Shown piece by piece: positions 8,949 through 17,060 of a stretch of 64,000 bases of DNA. The notes under the pieces were generated by a model. That model saw nothing but the letters and a program-made list of their open reading frames with translations, searched no databases and had not been told where the DNA came from. Positions within the stretch are counted from its first letter, which is position 1; the number at the start of each line of letters is the position of its first letter. Source of the DNA: Roseibium sediminicola (GTDB lineage Bacteria; Pseudomonadota; Alphaproteobacteria; Rhizobiales; Stappiaceae); the NCBI RefSeq assembly GCF_023156505.1, contig NZ_JALNMJ010000002.1:186001-250000 (forward strand), read 5' to 3'. A program made the position numbers and the translations under genes.

Positions 8949-9406
8949 TGGATGCCAGCCCGGAGATCGCACACCCGGAGACAGATGCCATGATGCCGGT
9001 TGGTGAGGACATCGCGTCCTCCGGCATCGTCGTACAGGCGCACCGGCCGGATCCGGTCCGCTCAACCCCGCTGATGGTGGCTGTTGGCCATGCAATCAGG
9101 GCGGTGCGCGACGAGACACGCGCGCTGCGCGCCGACCCGACCCTGGACCTGAAGGCATTCGAATACGGCAAGAGCCAGGCACTGCTCGACCTGATGCGCG
9201 CCCGTGCCCTGGTGCCACCGGCGTCCTACTCCGACGAGCTGAAAGCGGAGCTTGCCGAATTCAAGTCGGTTCTGGAAGAGAATGTCGGTCTCCTGGAACT
9301 GCACATGAACGCGGTCTCAGAGGTGGTTCAGCTGATGTCACGGACGATGATCGACTTTGACAGCGACGGCACCTACCAGGCGCCGTTTCCGGAGCGGGCG
9401 CGATGA
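8948..9406 (+). CDS. FlgN-like flagellar export chaperone (candidate)
   Basis: A 152-residue helical soluble protein without signal peptide. FlgN chaperones the junction proteins FlgK and FlgL. The C-terminal two thirds form long helices (YSDELKAELAEFKSVLEENV, then LELHMNAVSEVVQLMSRTMI) in a pattern like FlgN proteins, after a disordered N-terminus of about 45 residues. It overlaps the rod-binding gene by one base and the next gene by four (ATGA). The FlgN assignment rests on fold-like pattern and neighbourhood, not on a decisive motif. Confidence 0.7.
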   Translation: MDASPEIAHPETDAMMPVGEDIASSGIVVQAHRPDPVRSTPLMVAVGHAIRAVRDETRALRADPTLDLKAFEYGKSQALLDLMRARALVPPASYSDELKAELAEFKSVLEENVGLLELHMNAVSEVVQLMSRTMIDFDSDGTYQAPFPERAR

Positions 9407-9858
9407 TCAAGGTTCTTGCCGCGGGCTTGTGGATGTCGGCGACCATGCTGTTGTCCGGTTACGGCACGACGCAGTATCTTGCCGCCCAGAAGCGGGTCGG
9501 CGACGAGGAGCCGGCATTTGTCGGTCTCGATTACGAGACGGTCAAACCGGTGAACGTACCGATCCTGTCGGACGGCATCCTGCAGGGCTATGTGGTCATC
9601 AAGATGGTGTTCACCGCCGATGGCGACACGCTGCGCCGGTTGCCGGTACCGCCGCATCCGTTCCTCGTCGACGAGGCCTTCCGGGTTCTCTATTCCGACG
9701 AGACCCTGGATTTCCGCGGTCTGGAACGCTACGACCTGGAGGCGCTGACCGCGCGCCTCAAGAGGACCACCAATGCCAGGCTCGGCCAATCGGTCGTGCA
9801 TGATGTCCTGGTGGAGGAATTCAACTATTTCGACAAGGACGACGTGATCACGCACTGA
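9403..9858 (+). CDS. Membrane-anchored flagellar cluster protein, FliL-like topology
   Basis: A 151-residue protein with one N-terminal hydrophobic segment (about residues 3-20) and a mostly extracytoplasmic domain. The end (ALTARLKRTTNARLGQSVV, then HDVLVEEFNYFDKDDVI) resembles the C-terminal pattern of FliL, where a helix is followed by a beta strand. The first part has PVNVPILSDGILQGYVVIKM, also FliL-like in layout. The gene is the last of the plus-strand flagellar run (ATGA overlap with the previous gene) and precedes a strong terminator. Function is inferred and FliL identity is uncertain. Confidence 0.65.
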   Translation: MIKVLAAGLWMSATMLLSGYGTTQYLAAQKRVGDEEPAFVGLDYETVKPVNVPILSDGILQGYVVIKMVFTADGDTLRRLPVPPHPFLVDEAFRVLYSDETLDFRGLERYDLEALTARLKRTTNARLGQSVVHDVLVEEFNYFDKDDVITH

Positions 9859-9910
9859 GCGTGACCCGCAGCTGATTTGACACCTTGCTCCTGCCGCCTC
9901 CCAGGCCATT

Positions 9911-9942
9911 GGCGTCCAACTCAGGTTGGACGCCGTTTTTTT
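9911..9942 (+). terminator. Intrinsic terminator of the flgE-to-FliL-like run
   Basis: A perfect 10-bp stem (GGCGTCCAAC with GTTGGACGCC, loop TCAG) is directly followed by GTTTTTTT. It lies 53 bp after the last stop codon. This is the cleanest rho-independent terminator in the window. Confidence 0.93.
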
Positions 9943-10002
9943 GGGTCGGGGTTTTTCGGTATAGTCTCAGCGTTCGGTGAGCTGGAAACGGAGCTGGCCG
10001 GT

Positions 10003-10257
10003 ATGGGAAACGACCAGTTGGAGCGACTGCCGATGTTGGAGAATGAAGGCTCTTCCGAGCCGCCTAAAAAGGTCATGCTTTCGGCAGGCAACGCGCGCGC
10101 CGAGCTCTCCTCCGAAGATATCCAGCTTTTGGAAACGGCCGTTGAAATGCTAATTTATTCCGACCTGGGAGACGGCGAACAGGCGCGCGACATGCGCCAC
10201 ACCGGCAAGGAGCTGCATGCATTGATGGAGCGATTGTCTACGTTGCTCGAAGTGTGA
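10003..10257 (+). CDS. Small acidic hypothetical protein
   Basis: 84 residues from ATG 10003, preceded by GGAGCTGGCCGGT. An earlier in-frame TTG would place the start in front of the terminator and is rejected. The body is helical and acidic (LSSEDIQLLETAVEMLIYSD, then ARDMRHTGKELHALMERLST). There is no signal peptide, membrane segment or known motif. It stands alone between the terminator and a convergent gene. I do not recognise it. Confidence 0.6.
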   Translation: MGNDQLERLPMLENEGSSEPPKKVMLSAGNARAELSSEDIQLLETAVEMLIYSDLGDGEQARDMRHTGKELHALMERLSTLLEV

Positions 10258-10278
10258 CCGGCCGGCGGGTGGCCACGC

Positions 10279-10533
10279 TCAGTCATCCGCCTCGAAAATC
10301 GTCTCGATCGCCTGAAAGATGGTCTTGTAGACGCCGATCTCGTCCCTGGCGAAATCGCCCTGCGGGATCGCTTTCTTGGCCTCGCGGAAGAGATCGTCCC
10401 TTATGGCGTCGAGATCGACCGCGGTGCCGGCATGGCGGGCCAGTTCCACATGCAGCCGCTTGGCAATGCCGGCATAGGCGACGATGGCGGTGACCATGTG
10501 GGTCGGATCGTCCGGGATGGGGATTTTTTTCAT
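10279..10533 (-). CDS. Small hypothetical protein
   Basis: 84 residues, read from ATG at 10533 (MKKIPIPDDPTHMVTAIVAY). The frame is open further upstream, but the extension overlaps the AT-rich start of the neighbouring gene and looks noncoding. The protein is helical, with a charged middle (DAIRDDLFREAKKAIPQGDF) and no signal or motif I know. It is convergent with the preceding small gene (21 bp apart) and divergent from the next. The ribosome binding site is weak. Confidence 0.55.
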   Translation of the reverse strand: MKKIPIPDDPTHMVTAIVAYAGIAKRLHVELARHAGTAVDLDAIRDDLFREAKKAIPQGDFARDEIGVYKTIFQAIETIFEADD

Positions 10534-10647
10534 CTGCGCTGGATCCGTAAAATTTGCAGTTTCCTGTCGAGCGTGATTGTAAACGGAAGATTCACGCCCT
10601 AGCCAGAGATTGCATTTGGGATATGTCCGTTTAGGCGCGGGGAGCAA

Positions 10648-11325
10648 ATGAAAAGATTCTCTATTTTTTTGCTATGTTGCTTTGTCTCTTCAAGTTCATA
10701 TGGATTCAGCATTTTTCGATCTTGTCCAGACGCAACTGATCTTGATCGGGGGATAGTTATAACGCACCCGGCCAACAACAAGAGTGAGCTTCTTGTTCGG
10801 TACCGAAGATTAGATGGTCCTTTGATTGGGCACAGCTATGTGAACGGGATATTTGCCGATCATGGTGTCACCATCAGCTATGGAGGATTGTTCACACACA
10901 AGGCAATAAGAGGCGGCAAGGTAGTTCAACTAGAGGAACCAGAAACTGATTTGAGCGAGCTTTTCAAATTTGAGGTCGGCACCAAACACGAATTCGCAAG
11001 CGTCAGAAGTGACCCCGGTCGCACAAATCGAAAATGGGAAATTTCTGCAACCTTCTTCATCGAGGAGGCAGACGATTACCTGCTTTCGGATTGCCGTTAC
11101 AGAGCCGTGACAATCCGTCGAGAAGGTGTGATCAGATATCCTGACGGAAAAATCAAACAAGACAATCAGAGCTTTCTGTTCGTTCCTGACTTGTTTTTGA
11201 AGGTCGCCGGCTCAGGCATCAGTTACGGAAATATTGAAATCGTGAGGCAAAGAAGTTGGCTGGACTCAAATCGCTGGCCATTCACCGATGATGCCGACTC
11301 AGTTCTGGGAGCACCGGACGACTAG
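10648..11325 (+). CDS. Secreted or periplasmic hypothetical protein, AT-rich
   Basis: 225 residues with a clear Sec signal peptide (MKRFSIFLLCCFVSSSSYGF, cleavage near residue 19-20). The mature part is beta-rich, with two cysteines after the signal (RSCPDATD near 26 and LSDCRYRAV near 148) that could form a disulfide. Codon use is plainly different from neighbours: many A/T-ending codons and AT-rich flanks. This suggests recent acquisition. It has no linked partner. I do not recognise the family. Confidence 0.7.
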   Translation: MKRFSIFLLCCFVSSSSYGFSIFRSCPDATDLDRGIVITHPANNKSELLVRYRRLDGPLIGHSYVNGIFADHGVTISYGGLFTHKAIRGGKVVQLEEPETDLSELFKFEVGTKHEFASVRSDPGRTNRKWEISATFFIEEADDYLLSDCRYRAVTIRREGVIRYPDGKIKQDNQSFLFVPDLFLKVAGSGISYGNIEIVRQRSWLDSNRWPFTDDADSVLGAPDD

Positions 11326-11348
11326 GGTACTCAGCTTAAGTTGCTTTC

Positions 11349-11795
11349 CTACCGCAACCGCGCGTCCTTCAGTGCTTCCAGAAGCATCTCCGTTTCCTTC
11401 GCCTTGTCGCCGCCGGCGTCCGGCACTTCGACATAGGAAACGTTGACCGCGTTGTCGGGCCACGCAAGCACGATCGTGAAATAGATCCACACGCCCTTGT
11501 TGAAGAATTCCAGGTCGAGGGAGATCTTTGGGGTTCGTTCCCATTCCACGTCCGTTTGGGCGGCCATCGAATAGCGCAGCGAGCCTTCCTTGAAAAAGAG
11601 CTCGGCGGAGGTCTTGACCAGCTCCTCGATATTGCCGTGCTGGTCGGTGCGGATATAGGCGACAAAGTCGACCACATCGACCAGCTTCAGATCCTCGATG
11701 AACTCGGTGAGTGCGGTGGCGATCGCTTCCTGGCGCTGGCGGTCGCGTTCCAAGGGTGACGGCTTTCCGCCGTTTCCTTCCGGCATATCGTGCAT
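11349..11795 (-). CDS. Conserved hypothetical protein next to flhB
   Basis: 148 residues from ATG at 11795 (MHDMPEGNGGKPS), chosen because GGAGG lies eight bases upstream; an upstream ATG at 11816 would overlap that signal. It is a cytosolic mixed alpha/beta protein (VDVVDFVAYIRTDQHGNIEE, then YSMAAQTDVEWERTPKISL, ending in a helix). It follows flhB on the same strand by 25 bp, so it is likely the last gene of the motA-flhB operon. Function unknown. Confidence 0.75.
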   Translation of the reverse strand: MHDMPEGNGGKPSPLERDRQRQEAIATALTEFIEDLKLVDVVDFVAYIRTDQHGNIEELVKTSAELFFKEGSLRYSMAAQTDVEWERTPKISLDLEFFNKGVWIYFTIVLAWPDNAVNVSYVEVPDAGGDKAKETEMLLEALKDARLR

Positions 11796-11820
11796 TCCCC
11801 AAGCCTCCAAATACATTAAA

Positions 11821-12894
11821 TTATACAGCAGTATTGGACTGGCGTGAGTACACGTAGCAAATGATTTCCGCAACTGCCCTGTAGAATTCCGGCGGAATCA
11901 TTCTTTCGACCTCCGTGGCAGCATAGAGGGACCGGGCCAATTGCCGGTCCTCGATCACGGGAATATCATTGGCCTCCGCGATCTCGCGGATTTTCAGCGC
12001 AATCAAGTCCTGTCCCTTAGCTACAACAATTGGCGCGGGGTTTTGATCCCCGTCATATCGCAGCGCCACGGCAAAATGGGTCGGATTGGCCACCACCAGG
12101 GTCGCCTGGGGCACGGCGGCGATCATGCGATTGCGGGCACGGTCGCGGGCGAGAGAACGCTGGCGCGCCTTGACGATCGGGTCGCCTTCCATCTGCTTGT
12201 GCTCGTCCTTGATCTCCTGCTTGCTCATGCGCAGGTTCTTGCGCCAAAGGGCGCGCGACCACAGGATGTCGACGGTGACCAGCAAGATGGTGACGATGCA
12301 CACGCCCGCGATCAGCTTCATGGAAATCTGCAGGATCGCTTCGGGCAGGGCGCTTGGGTCGGTGAACATGGCGTTGATCAGGTCCGCTTCATTCGCCCGG
12401 AACTGGCCATAGACAATGGCGCTGACCGTGGAAAACTTGAAAACGGCCTTGAGGAATTCCACAAGACCCTGGGCGCCGAATATCCGGTTCCAGCCCTTGA
12501 TGAGCGAGAGCTTGGAAAAGTCCGGCTTGATCCGGTGCAAAACGATGCTCGGCGTGTTCTGGAGAAATGCCGAAGTGAGCCCGGCCGCCGCCAGCAGCGC
12601 GACGATCGGTGCCAGAAAGGTGAGCACCTCGACGGAGACCACATGGGTGAGCAGCAGGGCATCGGCGCTGTTTCCAAGATCCACTTCCCCCGATAGGTCC
12701 AGAAGATGCGTCAGCTTTTCGATCAGCTGACGGGCGGCCGATGTGAGCACGAAACTGCCGATCAGAAGCGTTGCGACAAAAGTTGCCAGAACGGGGGCTT
12801 CCCGCGAGACCGGGGTGTTGCCCTTTTCAATCGCGTCGCTGATCTTCTTCTCGGTGGGTTCCTCTGTTTTTGAATCCTTGTCTTCGTCAGACAT
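11821..12894 (-). CDS. flhB: Flagellar export switch protein FlhB
   Basis: 357 residues. FlhB is the export-gate component that switches substrate class from rod/hook to filament. Four membrane segments lie between about 30 and 215. The autocleavage site NPTH is intact at residues 270-273 (VVANPTHFAVALRYD), followed by the compact C-terminal domain with ENDIPVIEDRQLARSLYA-like sequence and a final IPPEFYRAVAEIICYVY. Length and motif are normal. It is downstream of fliG on the minus strand with a 52-bp gap. Confidence 0.97.
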   Translation of the reverse strand: MSDEDKDSKTEEPTEKKISDAIEKGNTPVSREAPVLATFVATLLIGSFVLTSAARQLIEKLTHLLDLSGEVDLGNSADALLLTHVVSVEVLTFLAPIVALLAAAGLTSAFLQNTPSIVLHRIKPDFSKLSLIKGWNRIFGAQGLVEFLKAVFKFSTVSAIVYGQFRANEADLINAMFTDPSALPEAILQISMKLIAGVCIVTILLVTVDILWSRALWRKNLRMSKQEIKDEHKQMEGDPIVKARQRSLARDRARNRMIAAVPQATLVVANPTHFAVALRYDGDQNPAPIVVAKGQDLIALKIREIAEANDIPVIEDRQLARSLYAATEVERMIPPEFYRAVAEIICYVYSRQSNTAV

Positions 12895-12946
12895 CCGGCC
12901 TCCCGCTTATGCGGCCCCGAAAGCGCGCGGCCGCACCAGGCGTCGA

Positions 12947-14008
12947 TCAGGCGAAAAACGCCCCTTCGTCCTGCTTCGGATTGAGTTCGATCTCGCCGCG
13001 CCCGGCCATTTCCAGCGCCAGGTTGGTGATCGCGCTGCGGGCATCGAGCACGTCGCGCTGCGCTGCCGGTTCGCCGGCAGCCAGCTCGTGTTCGGCGATG
13101 CGCCGCGCGCGCGAGGTCAGCGAGGACAGGATCACCTCCCGGAAGGTGGCGTCGGTGCCTTTCAGCGCCATGACAATCCGGTCCGTCGGGATCTGATCGA
13201 AAATCGCCATGCGCGTACGGGCGTTGAGATTGGTGATGTCGTCGAAGGTGAACAAAAGGCCCTTGAGCAGTTCCGCGGTCTTCGGCCGGACCTCGTTGAG
13301 ATTGTCGAGCGCGTCTTCCATGTGCTCGCGGTCCATCTTGTTGAGGATGTCGGCCATGCGGGCATGGCTGTCGGCCTCCAGCGTGCCGGACAGATTGAGC
13401 ATGAAATCCTCATGCATGGTCTTTTCGACATCGCGCATGATTTCCGGCACCACCGCCTTGATGGAAAGCATGCGCCGGACCAGCGAATTGCGGGTCTCGA
13501 CATTGATTTGGCCGAGCACCTTGGCCGCCGCGCTGGGTTTGATCTTGGTCAGGATCAGCGCCGCGGTCTGCGGATGTTCCTTCAGGAGGTAATTGGCAAA
13601 GACGGTCTCCGAAACCGTGGTCAGCCGGTCCCAGATCGAGCGGTTCGAATTGCCGAGCACGTCCGACATGATGTCGGCCAGCTGGTCGTCCGGCAGCACG
13701 CCCTCCAGCATCTTTTCCACCTCGTTGGCTGATCCGTAAAGGGTCGTGCCGGTGGAGAACTGCTCGATAAACTCTTCCGCCAACCGGTCGAGTTCGGTGG
13801 AGGCCACCGTGCCGAGCTGTGCCGCGGTCACGGTGATCATTCGGATTTCTTCCTGGTCGAAATGCCGGAGCAGCTTCTGCGAACTGGTCCTGCCCAGGGA
13901 TAAAAGCAGGGCCGCCACACGTTGAACGCCATTGAGGCGCCGGGCGGGCGGCGCCGGCGGTTTGACCATTGCGGTCGCGGCGGCGGCGGCGTTGGCGGTG
14001 CTCGTCAT
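12947..14008 (-). CDS. fliG: Flagellar motor switch protein FliG
   Basis: 353 residues. FliG forms the upper C-ring and transmits torque from the MotA stator. Visible features are the N-terminal domain (VQRVAALLLSLGRTSSQKLL, FDQEEIRMITVTAAQLG), the middle domain with EHPQTAALILTKIKPSAAAK, and the charged C-terminal torque helix region (FTFDDITNLNARTRMAIFDQ, ILSSLTSRARRIAEHELAAG). An Ala/Pro tract precedes residue 20. The order fliM-DUF-fliN-fliG-flhB is typical of Hyphomicrobiales. Confidence 0.96.
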   Translation of the reverse strand: MTSTANAAAAATAMVKPPAPPARRLNGVQRVAALLLSLGRTSSQKLLRHFDQEEIRMITVTAAQLGTVASTELDRLAEEFIEQFSTGTTLYGSANEVEKMLEGVLPDDQLADIMSDVLGNSNRSIWDRLTTVSETVFANYLLKEHPQTAALILTKIKPSAAAKVLGQINVETRNSLVRRMLSIKAVVPEIMRDVEKTMHEDFMLNLSGTLEADSHARMADILNKMDREHMEDALDNLNEVRPKTAELLKGLLFTFDDITNLNARTRMAIFDQIPTDRIVMALKGTDATFREVILSSLTSRARRIAEHELAAGEPAAQRDVLDARSAITNLALEMAGRGEIELNPKQDEGAFFA

Positions 14009-14064
14009 TCTCTCAATACCTTAAAGGATCTGCCAAATCGGGAAGGGGGCTTGGAAAGCCCGCC

Positions 14065-14454
14065 TTACATTTCCAGGGCGCCTGACTGGGCGCTGATGAT
14101 TTCCGTCAGCGAAACGCCGAAGCGGGAATTGTCGTCTTCCACGACCACGACTTCGCCGCGGGCTATCACCCGGCCGTTGACGACAATGTCGATCGGCTCG
14201 CCGACCCGGTGATTGAGCGGAATGACCGCGCCTCGGCCAAGCTTCAGGAGATTGGAGACCAGCATGGTCGCCGAGCCGAGCACCACCTGGATATTCACCG
14301 GAATGCCCAGGATGGTGTCGAGATTGCGGTCGTCGCCGATGGTCTCGGCCTGGTCCTTCTCCGGCATTTCCACCTTGGCGAAGTTGGTGGCGTCGGCCGG
14401 CTTGGCCTTGGGGCCGTTTTCAGCGTCGATGTGATCGATGATGGTATCGGACAT
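14065..14454 (-). CDS. fliN: Flagellar motor switch protein FliN
   Basis: 129 residues with a C-terminal SpoA (surface presentation of antigens) domain: TILGIPVNIQVVLGSATMLV, LLKLGRGAVIPLNHRVGEPI, DIVVNGRVIARGEVVVVEDD, NSRFGVSLTEIIS. The first 45 residues are a charged, probably disordered linker. It forms the bottom of the C-ring with FliM. Its ATG overlaps the stop of the upstream gene by one base. Confidence 0.95.
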   Translation of the reverse strand: MSDTIIDHIDAENGPKAKPADATNFAKVEMPEKDQAETIGDDRNLDTILGIPVNIQVVLGSATMLVSNLLKLGRGAVIPLNHRVGEPIDIVVNGRVIARGEVVVVEDDNSRFGVSLTEIISAQSGALEM

Positions 14455-15035
14455 TAGAGGGTATCCTTCTGAGACATGGAAACGGTGCGGAACGGGCTGC
14501 CGAGCGAATTGTCGATGCGGTGGACCCGCGTCGGAGCCGGTTCCACGATCGGGCCGCGATGAATGGTTGCCGGCTTGCGGCCCCCGGTGGAGGTCATGGC
14601 GGTTTCAACAGGCTCCGCCTTGACACGCGTTTCAGCGATATTGTCTGCCGCGTAGAGGTCGAGATCGTCCCGCTCTGGCGTGTAGCGCTTCGGTCCGCCC
14701 ATGAGGGTCGTGGCCTTGGACAGTTCCTTCAGCTCTGCCTTCAGGACAGACTGCTGCCGTTTGGCTTCACGGGTGAGACCGTCGATTTCCGCGATCAGCT
14801 CGCGTGCATCGTCCATGCGGCTGCCGAGCGCATTGAGCAACTGGGCGCTCTTGACGTTGATTTCCTGGATCGACACTTCGATGCCGTCCAGCGCCAGAGC
14901 GGTCTGGTCGAAGATGCGCTGGTAATCCGCATGGTAGCTGCCGAGCCGGCGCAGCTCGCGGTGCATGGTCAGCATCCGGACCGTGGTCGCGACAAGGGCG
15001 GCCAGCAGGACGCCATCAACGATTGCGGAGATCAT
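14454..15035 (-). CDS. Membrane-anchored coiled-coil protein (DUF6468-like) between fliM and fliN
   Basis: 193 residues: one N-terminal membrane helix (ISAIVDGVLLAALVATTVRM), then about 90 residues of coiled coil (YHADYQRIFDQTALALDGIE onward, ending ELKELSKATTLMGG), then a disordered tail. Alphaproteobacteria carry a protein of this layout between the C-ring genes; I believe Pfam calls it DUF6468, but cannot confirm. The start overlaps the 3' end of fliM by 20 bp and the stop touches fliN, so the three are translationally coupled. The role is probably at the motor, but unknown. Confidence 0.75.
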   Translation of the reverse strand: MISAIVDGVLLAALVATTVRMLTMHRELRRLGSYHADYQRIFDQTALALDGIEVSIQEINVKSAQLLNALGSRMDDARELIAEIDGLTREAKRQQSVLKAELKELSKATTLMGGPKRYTPERDDLDLYAADNIAETRVKAEPVETAMTSTGGRKPATIHRGPIVEPAPTRVHRIDNSLGSPFRTVSMSQKDTL

Positions 15036-15975
15036 CGAACAGATCCTTTTCTTCCTCGTGGATGAGTTCCTCGATCTGCAGCGTGTAGGAGCCGTTCAGC
15101 TGGCCGAGCTGGCAGGTGAAGACGGGTTGGTCGTTGCAGGCGAGGGTGACCGGAGAGCGCGCCGTTGCCTGAAGCTCGATCACCTGACCGACCTTGAGGC
15201 TTGTGAGGTCGCCGAGCGACATTTCGCGTTCCTCCAGAATGGCTTCCAGTTTGACTTCGGTGCGCTGGATTTCGTTGTGGAAGTGCTGGGTCCATTGCTT
15301 GTCGCGGCTGGACATCTCGCCGGACAACACCTGTGAAAGGCGCTGGCGCAGCGGATTGAGGGTCGAATGCGGCATCACCACGAAGACTTCGCCGCCGCGT
15401 CCGATCGCCTGTTGCAGCAGCCGGGCGACCACGGCCGGATTGTTGCGCCGGCCGACAACCGCAAAATCCATGCGGCTCTCGATGCGTTCGATCTTCAGGG
15501 TGGTTTCGGCAATTGGAGCAAAGCTCTCGGCCAGCGCCTTGGCGGCGACTTCGAACATGGTGCGGGCGATACGGGTCTCGATGTTCGAAAAGGACCGTTC
15601 GTCGTCGATGGGCGGCTCGGTGCCGTCGGCTCCGAAGAGCACATCCACCAGGGTGAAGATGAAGTCCCGGTCGAACCCGACCAGAACGCGGGCGTCCCAT
15701 TCGGGCGAATAGAGCACGGCGACAAGGGCGTTGGATTCAAACTCGTCCAGCACGTCGCCGATGCGGTTGTTCTCAACGTAGCTCACCGAAATATAGGACG
15801 GTGAGGGGGACTTCTGGCGCATGGCGTCGGCCATCAGCCGGGCCATGCGGTCGAACACCACCGGAAGCATCGGCAGGCGGTCGACGGAAATGCCGGCGGC
15901 GTCCAGAAGGCGGTCGGCGATCATTGCCCGTTCGGAACTGGAAGTGCCGGAGCTTGCGGTCGCTGCTTCAATCAT
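15016..15975 (-). CDS. fliM: Flagellar motor switch protein FliM
   Basis: 319 residues. FliM is the CheY-binding middle layer of the C-ring. The middle CheC-like domain runs from about 50 to 230 (VLVGFDRDFIFTLVDVLFGA, FSNIETRIARTMFEVAAKAL) and the C-terminal SpoA domain from about 245 (MSLGDLTSLKVGQVIELQAT, LNGSYTLQIEELIHEE). The classical N-terminal CheY-binding peptide LSQDEIDAL is not obvious here, a known divergence in rhizobia. It lies 3 bp from motA. Confidence 0.93.
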   Translation of the reverse strand: MIEAATASSGTSSSERAMIADRLLDAAGISVDRLPMLPVVFDRMARLMADAMRQKSPSPSYISVSYVENNRIGDVLDEFESNALVAVLYSPEWDARVLVGFDRDFIFTLVDVLFGADGTEPPIDDERSFSNIETRIARTMFEVAAKALAESFAPIAETTLKIERIESRMDFAVVGRRNNPAVVARLLQQAIGRGGEVFVVMPHSTLNPLRQRLSQVLSGEMSSRDKQWTQHFHNEIQRTEVKLEAILEEREMSLGDLTSLKVGQVIELQATARSPVTLACNDQPVFTCQLGQLNGSYTLQIEELIHEEEKDLFDDLRNR

Positions 15976-15978
15976 GGC

Positions 15979-16875
15979 TTAGGCGGCTCCCTGCAGGTCC
16001 TGGACATTGTCGGCGCCGGCGGCGCCCGCGCTCATGGTTTCGTTCTCGACCTCATCGATGGTCGGCCGGTCGATGTCGGAGATGGTCTTGCGACCGTGCT
16101 CCAAAGCGATCTGCGGATCGGCACCGTTCATGAAGGCGAGAAGGGTCTGTTTGACGACGATGTAGGTGCGCAGTCGGCTCTCCCGGACCATGCGGATTTT
16201 CGAGGCGAGCGGTCCGAACAGCGAATAGGAGAAGAAGATGCCGACAAAGGTGCCCACGAGCGCCGCGCCGATCAGGCTGCCGAGTAGCTGCGGTGACTGG
16301 TCGATGGCGCCCATGGCCTTGATGACACCGAGCACGGCGGCGATGATGCCGATGGCGGGCAGGGCATCGGCCGTGCTCGACATGGCGTGGAACGGCTTCA
16401 TCTGATCGCGGTGGATGGTGTGCAGCTCTTCGTCGACCAGCGCCTCGATCTCATGCGCTCTGGCATTGCCCACAATGATCAGCCGGAAATAGTCGCAGAT
16501 GAACGTGGTCAGGTTGGCATTACGCAGAACCGACGGATATTTCTGGAAAATAGGCGAGGTGTTCGGGTCCTCGATATGCGGTTCGACCTGGTTTCGGCCC
16601 TTGGCCCGCAATTCGCGCATCAGCCCATAGAGAAGCGCCAGCACATCCAGATATTCGCGCTTGTTCGGAACCGCGTTGCGCAGGGCATCGGATACCGCGA
16701 CGACGGTGCCTTTGATCACCTTCATCGGATTGGCAACAACAAAGGCGCCGACGGCAACCCCCAGGATGATGAGGAGTTCCCACGGTTGCCAGAGAACGGA
16801 GACCTTGCCTCCAAGCGCGGCAAAGCCGCCGATAAGGGACGCGCCCGCTATGATCAGGCCGATTAAAATAGTCAC
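15979..16875 (-). CDS. motA: Flagellar motor stator protein MotA
   Basis: 298 residues, four membrane segments. MotA with MotB forms the proton channel that drives rotation. The N-terminal pair of helices covers ILIGLIIAGASLIGGFAALG and PWELLIILGVAVGAFVVANP; the second pair is ALPAIGIIAAVLGVIKAMGA and LIGAALVGTFVGIFFSYSLF. The cytoplasmic loop carries the charged stretch expected to touch FliG. No motB is in the window, which fits rhizobia where motB-motC lie elsewhere. It is the first gene of the minus-strand operon. Confidence 0.95.
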   Translation of the reverse strand: MTILIGLIIAGASLIGGFAALGGKVSVLWQPWELLIILGVAVGAFVVANPMKVIKGTVVAVSDALRNAVPNKREYLDVLALLYGLMRELRAKGRNQVEPHIEDPNTSPIFQKYPSVLRNANLTTFICDYFRLIIVGNARAHEIEALVDEELHTIHRDQMKPFHAMSSTADALPAIGIIAAVLGVIKAMGAIDQSPQLLGSLIGAALVGTFVGIFFSYSLFGPLASKIRMVRESRLRTYIVVKQTLLAFMNGADPQIALEHGRKTISDIDRPTIDEVENETMSAGAAGADNVQDLQGAA

Positions 16876-17060
16876 CTAACAGCTCCCGACTGGTGTGGAT
16901 GTCAACTCGGATCGGGACGACGCTAGAAGCTGAGACTTGTCTGAAGCTGACTCGCCAAAAACCGGATTTGACAAAGCAATTCGTCAGCCTGGCGTAAGCT
17001 TTGGCAGTAACAGTTCCTCAAACGCCTGCCCGCGATCCGGGCGCAACGGGAACCGAAACG

